A stretch of DNA of 64,000 nucleotides from Mesostigma viride (taxonomy: Eukaryota > Streptophyta > Mesostigmatophyceae > Mesostigmatales > Mesostigmataceae). Below, one piece after another: positions 48,001 to 59,719 of this stretch. The notes under the pieces were generated by a model. It saw only the letters and a list, made by a program, of their open reading frames with translations. It ran no database searches and was not told where the DNA came from. The translations under genes and the position numbers were made by a program. Positions within the stretch are counted from its first letter, which is position 1; every line of letters begins with the position of its first letter. The stretch spans positions 1,417,768 to 1,481,767 of the forward strand of contig RPFO01000127.1 in NCBI GenBank assembly GCA_009746045.1. The letters are read 5' to 3'.

Positions 48001-49879
48001 CACGTTTCTCTTCAACGAGGATGAGGAACGGGGACCCAGGGGAGAGACCCACTATTTGATCCCATAACACCGCGGTGTAGGAAGCAAACGTGCTCGCCAT
48101 TTTCAGGCTTGGACTCTCATCCAACGGTTGGGGACCGCGTGGACATGGGCAGGCAGGTGGGAGGCACACACCTGCAGGGAGGGGTGCGGACCGCGGTGCT
48201 AGCCAGAAACAGTACCTACCAACCTCGACGGCTTGGTCGGAAAGAAAGGTCAACCCAAAGATCACCCGCTTCAGTGGCTTGCCAACGCAACCGCACCCTT
48301 GCTGGATCCAAATTTGAGAGCACAAACAACACTTGCCCTCATCCTGTCACATGTCACAGTCACTTCTACCCTGACCTCTCACTCTCACTCACCTGGGGCC
48401 AACAGGAGTAGAGGGAACCCCTCTGCTCCTGTTGGCCCCCCCCCACCTGCGCTCTCTGGCTCAACTCCCTGCCCCTCACCTTCCCCACTACTGCTGTTGG
48501 GCCCCCACCACGTTCGCTCTATTGCTCACCTTACCCCCCCACCCCACCCCCCACCCCCTCACCTTCACTCTCGCTGCTGCTGGATGCCACCGCCTCCGCC
48601 TGGTCATCCTCCGCCCGCCCGTGCTGGGACCCTGCCGGTGTCTCCCTGTCCCTCCCTTGCCCGGCCGCCGTGGCCGCCCCTGCTGCTGCTGCCCCACTGC
48701 CACTTGACCCAGGGCTGCCTTTCCCTTTGCTGTTAGCCTGTGCGGCCCCTTTGGCTCCGCCACCACTATCCCCGCTACAGCTCTTGCTCGTCTCCCCCCC
48801 TGCCTTTGCTCCACCCTCCTTGCCACCCCCCTGGTTGGCTCCCCCACCCCCACCCAGAACCTGCCGCTCCCTGTTCCGTGCCTTTGCCTGCTTCTTTTCC
48901 CTCGCCCTCGCCGCCTCCGCCTCCCTCTTCTCCTTTATCGCCGCCTGGCGCGAGGCCTCCCTCGCTGCCTCCCTCCTCTCCTTCTCCTCCAGCTCCGCCC
49001 GCATCCTCGCCCGCTCTTCTTCCTGCTTGCGCGTGAGCTCCCTCTGGCGCGCGCTCTGCGCCTCGGATGGGGCCCCGCTGGTCCCCCCCCCGCCCACGCT
49101 ACCGCTACTGCTGCCCGCCGCGTCCTTGGAACCGCCAGCACTGCCCGAAGGGGACCGCCCGCGGGTGGATGACGCGGAGGAATGCCCCGCGTGGGCTGCG
49201 CACGTGTGGCCGCAGCGCCTGCAGGGATGGGGAGGATCATAAAGTGACCACCGTGGCGCACATAGTGACCATTTCAGCGCATGCATGGGACCAGCAGGGT
49301 GCGTGCACGGAGTGACCACCACCACCACAGTGCCGGTCCTTGGTAAGGACCGGGCAAGCAATCCAAGGCTGACTGAGGTCTTCCTTTCAATAACAAGAAA
49401 ACCTGTCTATTAACTTCAAATAGCCTGTCCATCGCTACGCTTGCCGATGAGGGCCACGCGCCACCGTAGCGTGCACAAGGGGGGTAAGTATGTCGCCATG
49501 TGCCCGTTGACTAATGACGTCACAGGAGGCAAGCCCCACACGCAAACACGAACATGGGGGGTCATCCGATTGCCCCATCATCACATCATCGTACCATCGG
49601 ATCACCCCATCATCAGGTCAGCGTGCTCCAGGACACAGCAGCTCCGGCATCATTAGCACATGCCTACCAAGCCAGGCGCTGCACATTGTCGTCAGATCAG
49701 AAAGCAACAAACGTGAAAACGCTAGCGGCCCAAATCTGAGATTCCGCGGAACACAGAAAATAAGAAAGCCCAGAAGCTACCAGCAAGGAATCGAACATAG
49801 GACCTGTGCCGCTGCACATGCACATGCCACATGCCACATGCCCAACATGCATCCCGGTACATGACACACACACACACAT

Positions 49880-49975
<96 letters not shown>

Positions 49976-51396
49976 GCGCGGCCACTCCTTTCCAAGTTGA
50001 CACACATGCCAAATGTATACACCACTGCTCCCCCACACGTACCCGTGCATGCAAGGGAAAGCGCCTGCCTGGCGCTGGCTGGGGAACCGCGCATGGGGGT
50101 CAGGCCTCGCATTAGGTTTGCGCGCATAAGGGTCTACGATGCCCACACCCGCGGGCGGCCTAGGGGGGCCCGATCCTGGCCGCGCGGAGTGGGTATGCGC
50201 GTGGGCATGGGCATGATGTGCGTGGCCGTGGCTATGGCCATGCCCACACCCATGGTGGTCATGCACGTGCGCGTGTGCGTGATGGTCCCCATGCCCATGG
50301 CTACAGGATGCCGAGTGAACATGCGCGTGAGCATGCCCGTCAGCCTCCTCTTCATCACTACTCGCAGTACCCTCCTCATCCCCCCCCCCCTCATCATCAT
50401 TTTCGTCCTCTTCGTCCTCTTCGTCCTCCTCGTCCTCGTCCTCGTCCTCGTCCTCATCCTCATCTTCGTCCTCCTCCTCGCCCTCCTCCCCCTCGGATCC
50501 ACCACTGTCCGTGTACCATTCCCCATACTCGTCGTCATCGTCATCATCCTCCTCCTTGTCGTCGTCCTCAAAGTCACTATGGAACAGGAAATCTGGAGAG
50601 AAGAAGGCGGCACCGGGCGGGAATCCGAAGGCCCCAAAGCCTCCCCCACCGCCAAACGCGGCGGCAAAGGGTCCCATCCCTCGGGCCCCATGGCGCATGA
50701 ACATGTGCATGGCCAGGCTGAGACAGGAGGCGATTTGGCCAGCATCAAGGATACAGCCCAGAAAGTACGGAAAATCGTTCAATAAGAAGAAGATCAGCGT
50801 ACAACACGCGGCTCAAACGCCACACTCGATGTGCTAATGTCAGGACCGTCGTTCAACACGTGCATGAAGGAAATCATTCGTCATCACCCTGGAAAAAAGC
50901 TCCCCATCATGTCACCATTATGTCGGTGCAGCAAAAATGACAAGCAGCGATCGCGCGCGGCACAAGTAGGCCACCACAACAGCGAATGGAAATGGCTCCA
51001 ACCCAAACACTGTGCACGCACACCGAGTTGCTGAGATTCTGTGAACTTTCAAGACCTCGCACGCATTCACAACACACCTGCGCTTTTATTTTAACGATTC
51101 CCAAGATCGCGAGTCTGCAACGCAACTTACAATTCCATAAGCTCATCAATCGGAGGAATGTCGAAATCCATCTCGATTTCTTCCTCGCTGTCATCGTCCT
51201 CCGACAGCCGCTTATAAGCCGCGAGGACGGACTTGAACTTTGCAGACGCATTCTCTTGATCATGCGGATTCTTATCTGGATGAAGTTTCAAGGCCAGCTT
51301 TCGATATGCAGATTTGATTTCCGCATCGCTAGCCCCTTCCTCCAACCCCAGCGTCTTGAAAGCATCACTTCTCTTCTTCGCCTTGGACGAAGACAT
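43710..51396 (-). CDS. J-domain (DnaJ) protein with acidic, His-rich and poly-Gln regions
   Basis: Exons by splice sites and phase: 51396-51131, 50717-50043, 49218-48563, 47877-46748 and 45754-43710, about 1590 residues. Exon 1 holds a complete J domain (residues about 10-66) with helix II YRKLALKL and the HPD motif at 39-41, which stimulates Hsp70 ATPase. Exon 2 has a Gly/Phe-rich patch, a long Asp/Glu run and a His-Ala/His-Gly tract. Exon 3 has a CGHTCAAH motif and a charged coiled coil (TRKQEEERARMRAELEEKER). Exon 4 has a second coil, a His run and Gln tracts. Exon 5 has a Gln run of more than 30 residues. One base is missing from a C9 run at about 44324-44332, so exon 5 reads through only with a +1 correction: a sequencing error or a real truncation. 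The J domain is certain; joining all five exons is inferred from phase. Confidence 0.72.
44930..45165. repeat. CAG/CTG-type trinucleotide tract coding poly-Gln
   Basis: GCT/GTT triplets on the plus strand encode Gln runs in exon 5 of the J-domain gene. A shorter tract lies at 44235-44285. Antisense poly-Leu and shifted poly-Ser frames are artefacts. Confidence 0.95.
46270..46590. repeat. 39-bp minisatellite in intron 4 of the J-domain gene
   Basis: About eight units of 39 bp starting GCGTGACAAGGCAAGCCGCT, most of them identical. Because 39 is a multiple of three, a 130-codon frame appears on the minus strand; it lies in the intron. Confidence 0.92.
49868..49980. repeat. (CA)n microsatellite ending in (CG)n
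   Basis: About 45 CA units followed by a CG run, within intron 2 of the J-domain gene. The alternating CA/CG tract could form left-handed DNA. Confidence 0.97.
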
Positions 51397-52289
51397 GCTG
51401 CTAGATTTTCACACTGACGGGAAAAGTTGCACTCAACCGATACTCGGGAGCCTAAAGAGGATCCGAGGACACGCCACCAACATCACTATGCTTCCTCCAT
51501 CTCCCGCCATTCCCTGCCTTAATAAGTGGCGTCCTGGCCCGACCGCCCTTTCCTAGGGCTTGACAGCCCCGCCTTGGCTCGAGCAATTAGTCTCTGTTGT
51601 CGAGTTTATTCCCCAGGCAAACGCGCGCGCCATGGTCGCCCTACTGTAGTACCGTCACTACCGTCAACCCGTGCTTGTGACAGAGAGAGCCGAAGGACAC
51701 CCTGCGTTGCCTGCTATTCCATTGCGCGGACAGCCCCTGTCAGAATTTCGACGTACGGCATAGATCTAGTACAGGCCTCTACAGGCAGGTCATCACAGGA
51801 ATCGGTTATCAGCGCCCACCTGAACACGGTAAATAGGATGAGGCATCCAGGCGGGCTGGTCAATGACGTGGCAGGGAGAGGGAATTTGCAGGATCCATCC
51901 TACTCTAACGATGGCCCGCCGCGTGTCCAACCAGTCGTCGCTCGCCCTGAGCTGAGCCGACCACGACCCTGTACCATTCCACGAACGGTAGCGGGGGCAT
52001 TTATGGGATCTAGGACCGGGCGTGCTTGGCTCAGCCGGAATGTAGAACGAGCAGGCGTATCTCGCGGTGTCCATTGGTGACACGGCTGACACTCGCACGC
52101 CGAACAAAATTCGTTCAACACGCCATGTTCCCGGTCATCGAGAAGGCCTGCGTCGGTGCCTTTCCATGCCTTAAAGTACGCAGCGCGACGCCGTCCCCTC
52201 GAGACCGTGCATGCCTTCTTCTGGCAGCGCCCCCCCGCTCTGGCGCTCGTCAACACCCGACGGCAATGGGCACCCTCAGAAACGACAGT
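51397..52289. other. Upstream region of the J-domain gene, no gene recognised
   Basis: GC-balanced sequence with overlapping but unconvincing frames on both strands (184 codons plus, about 100-295 codons minus). The part next to 51396 should hold the J-domain promoter; no clear TATA box was seen. Confidence 0.4.
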
Positions 52290-53715
52290 ACTTACAACGT
52301 GCATTCCGGAAAACGACGACCTGGCCATGGCGGCTTGCGCCCTCGCATGGCATTTACGTTTTCGGTCGAATTTTCTGACCAAACTTAGGATATTGATTTT
52401 ATACGTCCTAATGATGATACAGGCCAATTTTTGGTTCGCGGGAATGCCATTTGCTAGGTGTCGGCAGCGTTCTCGCTGGAAGAAACTGCGATCAGGCCGG
52501 ACGATAGAAACGTTGACAGCAATACCTTTTCGGCGTATTTTAAAGGATATATTGGTTTCTTTGTACTTTTTATGATACATATTAGTCGTAAACGTGCAAG
52601 GGTGGCCAGAAATCGCCGAATCCAGCGACCATGCTGCACAACTTTGGTGTGCCGAAATGCGCCATTTTGCGGCCACCGCCTGGGCCAAGGTAACGCCATC
52701 CATGCCTGGTAAAGCTGAGCATCGTTTTCCTATCGATGTTTGACGTTTATAATACGTTCTAGCTTGTGTAGCACATTCTTTTTGCATTATTCATGCTCTT
52801 TCTTGACCCTGGCCTGGCCCCTTTCTAAAACACCCTTCTTGGATGCTTCCCTCAGTCAGTTGACCTGCCACAGGGTGATGGTGATAAGTTTTAGAGGCTG
52901 TATGGGTTTGAATACCTCCATATATGTTTGTTATACATTTCCCACACACATATTGCATGAGTGTGAGGCAGTTGGCTGGTCTCTGTGGCATCATCAAGCA
53001 TGTAACCGGTGAGTAGAAGCTTCCCATTGACAGCATGTGCCACCAGGTGTGCTGGCCATCACCTGGCAAGCTATAGCAGCTTAGGCCTAGTTTATCCTTG
53101 CTAGGGCAAACTGAAATAGGCTCAACACCACTAGTTTGTTGGTGGCTGCCTCCTAGAATGCATGCCTTGCGTAGGGTATCCGTACCACGTTACCTACGTG
53201 CATGGACAAGGTGGCACCTGCACATAGGTGCCATGTAAGGGCAGTGTGATGATGCAGTTATGTTTCCCCACCATTGTGGAAGGGAAATGTATTGTGTGGC
53301 ATGGTTGGGGGCCATATTAGTAGGTATTAGTAGGTAGTATGCCCGCCCCTACCCCCTTGGTTGCTTTTTACCAACGGTTCCCCTACGGGCTGTACTGGGT
53401 GTAACTGCTGGTATACCCACCCAAATGATGACCCCAATGGCTCAAACTGTTCAGCAACTAATTGTTTATCATCCCTGAAGTGGTAGGTGCCTAGCTCTTA
53501 CAACATAATTCAAAATGCACATTCTACCAAAAATGAATACGCGCGTCTTGACCCCCCTGACTTTGACGGCAGTTATACATGGCCTACCCTGCATATATGT
53601 GAGGTTGTGATAGCTCACCCCGAAGGGCAACTCATGGACATGCTTGGCCCCCAAGGACAGCCATTGGATATGGGTGGGTTGGATGGCATCTGGTTTGCAA
53701 AATTGTGAAGTTACA
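52290..53715 (+). mobile_element. Unidentified dispersed element, copy B
   Basis: Similar over most of its length to the inverse of 34840-36110. Shared landmarks are a CCATGGCGGCTTGCGCCC block, the TAWAKVTP.M.GKA peptide at a possible exon end (AAG|GTAACG at about 52688-52690), LSKTPFLD and RGCMGLNT. A palindrome at its ends was not seen. No recognised transposase. Confidence 0.5.
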
Positions 53716-53918
53716 GCCGATGCATCGGCAGTATTTCTGCCCATTTATTGGTTAAATATACGGTCCCAGCGTCCTCCATTTAGGCGTTTTCGCAGGCATC
53801 AGGACAGCCATCTCGGCACATGTGTGGTTTACAAGAGGCCGGTGTTCAGCACAACCAAACCGGTCGGTCTACATCCACGAGCGTGTGACTACCCAACACA
53901 ACATGCGCGACGCGCCAG

Positions 53919-55965
53919 CTACGGCTCGATCGCCGCCTCCGCCAGGCAGGCGATCTCGTAGGGCTTGTCGACTAGCTGGATGTCCAGCCAGTGGGGGCCC
54001 TCGTCGGTGGGCACGGTCATGGCGTCGTCATCCCATCCATTGTAGAAAAGCTTCACTGCTCGGCAGTGCACTTGCGGTTTGCGCTCGTGGGGGTTGTACG
54101 AATTGTCTAGCAACGCCGTCACGTACGACAGCAGCACGGCCTGTCGCTGCTCGTCGCTGGCATCGGTCCCCCGTGGACGAGTTCCCCCCCGGAGCTGCGG
54201 TACGAGTGGGGGTTGTATCTGATGACCAGCAGCGGCAGCCCCTCGCACGACTGTCCGAGGTTGAACAGCCGCACGAGCTCGCAGTACTGGTCGTACGAGC
54301 GGTGCTGGTGCTCGTCGACCTCGACGATGACGACGTGGGCACCATCCGTGTATATGATGAAATCCGGCCGGCTCGCCACGCACTCGCCGCCGTGGATCCG
54401 CCGGTCGTGCACCAGCGTCCACCGGGCGATGCGCACCTTCTGTAGGGCAGCGGCCACCTTCCACTCCTCGCGGTGTCGATGATTGTTGAACACGACGGGG
54501 TCGCAGTACACGCAGCGGTTGTGAAGGGGCCGTCGCTGGCCCGCGATCTTGCCCTCTGCTGGGGTGAGGACCACGGGCACCCCCGATCTCCACTCCCAGT
54601 GTAGACCACAGTCGTCGCACACGCCCGCCAGCCGCCAGTGGCCCGCCTCTGCGTGGGCGTCGCAGAAGCGCTCGCCATGATCCGGGTCCGTGTACGTGCC
54701 CACGGCCCGGCATGCCTCCGCCTTGCACCGTTGTCGCGGCTCAGGGACGGCGGAATCGGTCTTGTGCTCCGCGCAGTGGACGGCGCTTTCACCCACGTCG
54801 CCCCATCGCGCATACGCCTCACACCCTTCCGGGTGTTCGCACCTGGGAGTCACCACGTCCACCATGCCATCCTCGATGTGCTTCTTGCAGAACCGGGGCT
54901 TCTTGGCGCCGCGCTCCGCAAACGAGGGTTGCGCATCACACCCGCCCGGGTGTTGGCACCTGGGATGCACCACGTCCACCATGCCATCCTCTGTGCTTCT
55001 GCAGAACCGGGGCTTCTTGGCGCCGCGCTCCGCAAACGAGGGTTGCGCATCACACCCGGCCGGGTGTTGGCACCTGGGATTCACCACGTCCACCATGCCA
55101 TCCTCTGTGCGCTGCAGAACCGGGCTTCTTGGCGCCGCGCTCCGCAAACGAGGGTCGCGCATCACACCCGGCGGGTGTTGGCACCTGGGATTCACCACGT
55201 CCACCATGCCATCCTCTGTGCTCGCTGCAGAACCGGGGCTTCTTGGCGCCGCGCTCCGCAAACGAGGGTTCGCATCACACCCGCGGGTGTTGGCACCTGG
55301 AACTCCGCACGTCACCATGCCATCCTCTGTGCTTCGCTGCAGAACCGGGGCTTCTTGGCGCCGCGCTCCGCAAACGAGGGTCGCGCATCACACCCGGCGG
55401 GTGTTGGCACCTGGGATCACCACGTCCACCATGCCATCCTCTGTCGCTGCAGAACCGGGCCTTCTTGGCGCCGCGCTCCGCAAACGAGGGTCGCGCATCA
55501 CACCCGGCGGGTGTTGGCACCTGGGATCACCACGTCCACCATGCCATCCTCTGTGCTTCTGCAGAACCGGGCTTCTTGGCGCCGCGCTCCGCAAACGAGG
55601 GTCGCGCATCACACCCGGCCGGGTGTTGGCACCTGGGATGCACCACGTCCACCATGCCAACCTCGATGTGCTTCTTGCAGAACCGGGGCTTCTTGGCGCC
55701 GCGCTCCGCAAACGAGGGTTGCGCATCACACCCGCCCGGGTGTTGGCACCTGGAACTCCGCACGTTCACCATGCCATCCTCGATGTGCTTCTTGCAGAAC
55801 CGGGGCTTCTCGGCGCCGCGCTCCGCAAACGAGGGTTGCGCATCACACCCGCCCGGGTGTTGGCACCTGGAACTCCGCACGTTCACCATGCCATCCTCGA
55901 TGTGCTTCTTGGTATTCGCGGCGTGGTTCCTGCTCGGCTCGCCAATCCGGCGCGTCCCATTCTGC
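53919..55965 (-). CDS. EsV-1-7 repeat protein with nuclease-like C-terminus (frame interrupted)
   Basis: On the minus strand from about 55960, nine tandem copies of a unit coding CQHP.GCDAQPSFAERGAKKP and RFCKKHIEDGMV. This is the EsV-1-7 pattern Cys-x4-Cys-x16-Cys-x2-His, known from brown-algal IMMEDIATE UPRIGHT, phaeovirus EsV-1 and some other algae. Two divergent units follow (CEHPEGC...CAEH and CKAEAC...CDAH), then a CxxC linker (CDDCGLHW, CVYCDP). A PD-(D/E)XK-like domain comes last: RPDFIIYTDG, VIVEVDEHQHRSY, CELVRLFNL, LLVIRYNPHSY. Short indels break the frame in the central units, and another near 54175 shifts the last 85 codons (to AAIEP). The outer units and nuclease part read cleanly. 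Either a decaying gene or collapsed sequence in near-identical repeats. EsV-1-7 fused to such a nuclease is reminiscent of large-DNA-virus genes. Confidence 0.72.
54850..55915 (-). repeat. Tandem coding repeats of about 107-117 bp
   Basis: Nine units, very similar to one another. Differences cluster at three short places per unit: before the GCAGAACCGG block, in the CCCGCCCGGG/CCCGGCGGG block, and in the CACC-ACGTCC spacer. Confidence 0.9.
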
Positions 55966-55989
55966 ACACAGTGTTTTACGACATCACCG

Positions 55990-57300
55990 CGGGGCCCGCT
56001 AGCAGAGCGTGGGTAAGTGATGGCGGCGCGTCTCCCACCACCACGTGCCCCTGCCCACCACGCCCACGCGCCCAACAAGGCCACCCATCACGCCCACGCG
56101 GGCCACCCACCACCACACGCACGCGCGCCAGCAACCAACACACAAATGCATGCCATGTGAGACATCCGCGGATGCCACCCATGGCATCGACGCGCCGGCC
56201 ACCTAGGCCCCCCCGCGGACGCCACCCACCACACCACCCACGCATGCCATCCACCGGCACACCCGCGCATGCCATCCATCACGACACCCACGCATGACAT
56301 CCACCGCCGCCACTGCCACCACCCACCGCGCCCACGCATGCCAGCAACCACATCCCCGCGTGCCAGTGACCCACATGTCCATGCATGCCATCAGCTACGG
56401 TCCCCCCCGCGGGCCATCAATCGCCATACCCACGCACACCGCCGACCACCAGGCCCACACATGCAACAAAACGCCGTGTCCACGCATGCCATCCACCACC
56501 ACGCCCGTGCGTGACAGCAACCACGCCCACGTGTGCCAACAACCACGCACACGTATGGGACCAACCACACACGCATGCATGCCGTTGACCACCACGTCCA
56601 CGCATGCCAGCAAGTACACCCACGCGTGCCATCAACCACGCGGCGCACGTGTGCCATCCACCGCGCCCACGCATGCCACCCCCCGACCACGCATGCCATC
56701 AACAATAGGCCCACGCACGCCGTCGACCACCATGCCCACGCAGGCCAGTATCCACGCCCACGATTGTCGGCAACCACAAAGCACACACCCCAGCATCCCC
56801 GCCCCCCCCCCCCCCCCCCCCCACCCACCCACCCCACCCCCACCCCTCCCACCAGCCATCATGCCCGCGCGTGCCACGAACCTTCATTCCCACGCACGCC
56901 GCCAACAACAATGCCCGCGCGTGCAATCAGCCACCACACCCGCGAATGGAATCCACCGCCACACCCACGGACGCCACCCTCCGCCACCACGCCCACCAAC
57001 CACCGCGCCCACGCATGCCATCGGCGGCACCCGCGCGTGCCATCCACCCCGCCCAGGCATGCTAGCAACCCCCGGGCCCTCGCACGCCCACAGCCACGCC
57101 CGCGCTGGCCCTACCCCATGCCCCCCCCGTGCCTGATCAACCACCACGCCCACGCGGGCCCTCAACCACGCCCTCGCATGCCATCCACCACCACGTCCAC
57201 GCCGGCCAGTATCCACGCCCGGGCATGCCACGGCACGCCGATGCCCGGGCGCATGCCAGCACCCACACCAGCGCGGGCCATCCACCACCCACGTGTGCAC
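55990..57300. repeat. Degenerate CCACGCATGCCATCCACC-type minisatellite
   Basis: About 1.3 kb of irregular 27-33 bp units built on CCACGCATGCCA and CACCACGCCCAC. Frames on both strands are His/Thr/Pro-rich or Trp/Gly-rich and reflect the repeat only. A C-run sits at 56797-56822. Confidence 0.88.
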
Positions 57301-57590
57301 GTGTCACGTACCGGCTTCGCCCGTTTGGGGGCCGGGCCGAAATCGTTCTCGGCAGCACGATGCGCTTCGCCGGGCCCGGTGCCAGCGGTCCACTCCGTAG
57401 GACTAGTCACACGTTGTTTGCTGACCGAATGCGCAGCCTGTCCGTCACAAGGCCACATCAGTGGGGACATGTCACGCGAACGAGGGAAGTGTTTGTGAGG
57501 GTAGTGATCGGGGGACGTGTTTGTGAGGGTAGTGGTCTGACATCCCGCCCCCGTCCTTCCGTCAGGCACTCCGTTCTCTCTCTCCCTGTC
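57301..57590. other. Unassigned sequence between two repeats
   Basis: Contains a short direct repeat (GTGTTTGTGAGGGTAGTG, near 57490 and 57520). No gene recognised. Confidence 0.4.
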
Positions 57591-57599
57591 TCTCTTCCT

Positions 57600-58076
57600 T
57601 GTCTCCCTCCCTCCCTCCCTCCCTCCCTCTCTCTCTTCCTTGTCTCCCTCCCTCCCTCCCTCCCTCCTTCCCTCCCTCCCTCCCTCCCTCCCTCCTCCTC
57701 CCTCCCTCCCTCCCTCCCTCCCTCCCTCCCTCCCTCCCTCCCTCCCTCCCTCCCTCCCCCCTCCCTCCCTCCCTCCCTCCCTCCCTCCCTCCCTCCCTCC
57801 CTCCCTCCCTCCCTCCTCCCTCCCCTCCCTCTCCTCCTTCCCTCCTTCCCCTCCTTCCCCTCCTTCCCCTCCTTCCCCTCCTACCCTCCTTCCCTCCTTC
57901 CCCTCCCCCCCTCCTTCCCCTCCGTCCCCTCATTCCCCTCCTTCCCCTCCCATCCCTCCCTCACTCCCTCCCTCCCTTCCTCCCCCCTCCCTCCCTCCCT
58001 CCCTCCTCCCTCCCTCCCTCCCTCCCTGCCTCCCTCCCTCCCTCTCTCTCTTCCCTCCCTCCCTCCCTCCCTCCCT
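57600..58076. repeat. (CTCC)n/(CCCT)n polypyrimidine tract
   Basis: About 475 bp of almost pure C/T on the plus strand, a mirror-repeat type tract able to form triplex DNA. Ser/Pro/Leu frames are artefacts. Confidence 0.97.
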
Positions 58077-58486
58077 ATGCCGCTGTGCGGCGGGTAGTCC
58101 TCGCTGGTGCATTATATGGCCGGCAGGCGAGCAAACGTGCAGGTTCGACAAGAACGACGCGAAAACAGCCAAAACAAACGTACGGACTGGCAACGTACCC
58201 GCTGTGCGGCTTTGCTGCGTCCACCCGACGCACGCGGGTGTCTTTGCGCACCCCGCCTGGTGGCTGCGCCGGTTGGGCAGAAGAAGCCGCGGTACGACGC
58301 GGTGGGTGGGGCGGGTGGGACGGGGGTGCGCCAGAATGGGGGCTGCATTAGCGAGGGGAAAATGGTGTGTGCAGCGCAGCCGAACCAGGACATGACGGGC
58401 AGCACACCCAACCTCCCACACCCACCACCCCTCATCCTGCGTTCCCACAAGCGTGCATTTGCTAGGAGTCCCACCTGCACGGGGTG

Positions 58487-58576
58487 GCCACCAGCCGAGC
58501 GCTCCGCCTCGGTCTTTTTCGCCTTGTGCGCTGACTCAAGTCGAGTTTTTATTCTGGCCTCCAGGTTCTTCACCTG
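58487..58576 (-). CDS. Possible short coiled-coil exon
   Basis: A minus-strand stretch bounded by a GCAG acceptor and a possible GGTG donor encodes VKNLEARIKTRLESAHKAKK, an amphipathic charged helix. The surroundings look non-coding. No neighbour exon in phase was identified. Confidence 0.25.
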
Positions 58577-58762
58577 CACCGTCGGCCATCACATGCAAAG
58601 AAGACAAACACGTGCGTCGAGCAAGCACACGCCGGGCATCAGGGCGCGCGGGTCGCTGTTAGGTGGCAATCAGGCGTCGGGCGGGAAGGGTGGTGCGCGT
58701 GTGCGTGTGCGTGTGCGTGTGCGATCGAGTGTGTGCGCGCTCCCGTGTTGTGTTTGCGGGGT

Positions 58763-58805
58763 AGGGGGGGGGGGGGGGGGTAGGGGGGGGGGGGGGGGGG
58801 GGGAG
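58763..58805. repeat. Poly-G runs
   Basis: Two G runs of about 14 and 21 bases interrupted by TA; G-quadruplex prone and error-prone to sequence. Confidence 0.95.
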
Positions 58806-59356
58806 GGGGGTGAGCACGTCGGTTTCTGTATTTTCTGTCTTTTCTGTCCCTTCCCTTGGTGCAGATGCATTTTCACCCGTGCCATTATGTCTTTCCTCCC
58901 CGCTCCTTCCGTCCACTGGTGACGTTATGGATGCCCCCTCCGCTCCACGATGTATCGGATGCCCCCTCCACCTGCACGGATGCCCTCACCTGCCATGTTC
59001 TCGCCTCGGGCACTTCACCCCCCCTGGTGACACGCCGCCAAGGACATTCCTAGATGCTCGATGTGTGTACTGGATAATGTGCCCAGCCAATGTTCTGGTT
59101 GCCTCACATTCGGTTGTCCATGTCCCACCTGCCGAACACCCAGTACTATGGCCCATTTCCCCAACAGACGTTACTCGCCTGCCACCTGCGCTGCACGCTG
59201 CCCCCCCTGATCGCCCCCGTCCACCCCCTTCCACCCCCGCCTGCCACCTTCCCACCTGCCCTCGTCCCCGACTGCCCCCCCGTGGCCCCCCTTCCACGCA
59301 CGCACGCACTCACAAACATACATACATGCGCGCGCGTACACACACACACACGCTCC

Positions 59357-59650
59357 CAGTTTGCACGCTTCAACCTCCGCATCGATGGCCGCATGGGCGT
59401 CCGCCGCCAGATGGACGCCGTCGCTTCCATCCTGCGCGCGGCCGACGTGCCCCTATTCAACCACATCACGTCCATCCACGCCGACGACTGCCTGTTCGCC
59501 TTCCGCGTGCTCCTCGTGTCCTTCCGACGCGAGCTGACGCTAGCGGAATCGCTCGTCCTCTGGGAGGTGGTCTGGGCGGTGGACTTCGAGCACCTGGGCG
59601 GTCGATCGGCCCCGCGTGCATTCGAGAACGGGTTCAGCGCGGCCATGTGA
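59357..59650 (+). CDS. TBC (Rab-GAP) domain C-terminal exon
   Basis: After a pyrimidine/CA tract and an AG acceptor (CTCCCAG, about 59350-59356) the frame reads to a TGA at 59648-59650. It contains PLFNHITSIHADDCLFAFRV, LLVSFRRELTL and LVLWEVVWA. These correspond to the end of a TBC domain of the TBC1D15/GYP7 type (the LF-H---------F-FRW-LV-FKREL----LWE--W pattern). TBC proteins activate GTP hydrolysis by Rab GTPases in membrane traffic. The catalytic Arg and Gln fingers lie in upstream exons that I could not find in 58100-59350. The end may be natural or cut short: LINE sequence begins about 70 bp downstream. Confidence 0.72.
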   Translation, partial: QFARFNLRIDGRMGVRRQMDAVASILRAADVPLFNHITSIHADDCLFAFRVLLVSFRRELTLAESLVLWEVVWAVDFEHLGGRSAPRAFENGFSAAM

Positions 59651-59719
59651 TGTGACCGTGCGAGCACCGTCGACAGTCCGCCTGCCCAGACCAGCTCCTT
59701 CACCATCATCTGGACAGGT

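Noticed and set aside
49722-50127. Cys-Val-Cys-Val and His-Thr repeat frames
   Set aside because: Reading of a CA/GT microsatellite located in an intron.
54638-56297. Plus-strand frames of 434-535 codons over the EsV-1-7 array
   Set aside because: Antisense of the cysteine repeats. The minus strand has the conserved Cys/His spacing and the nuclease-like end.
57562-58448. Leu-Pro-Pro-Ser and Gly-Arg-Glu-Gly repeat proteins
   Set aside because: Reading of the polypyrimidine tract; no codon structure beyond the repeat.
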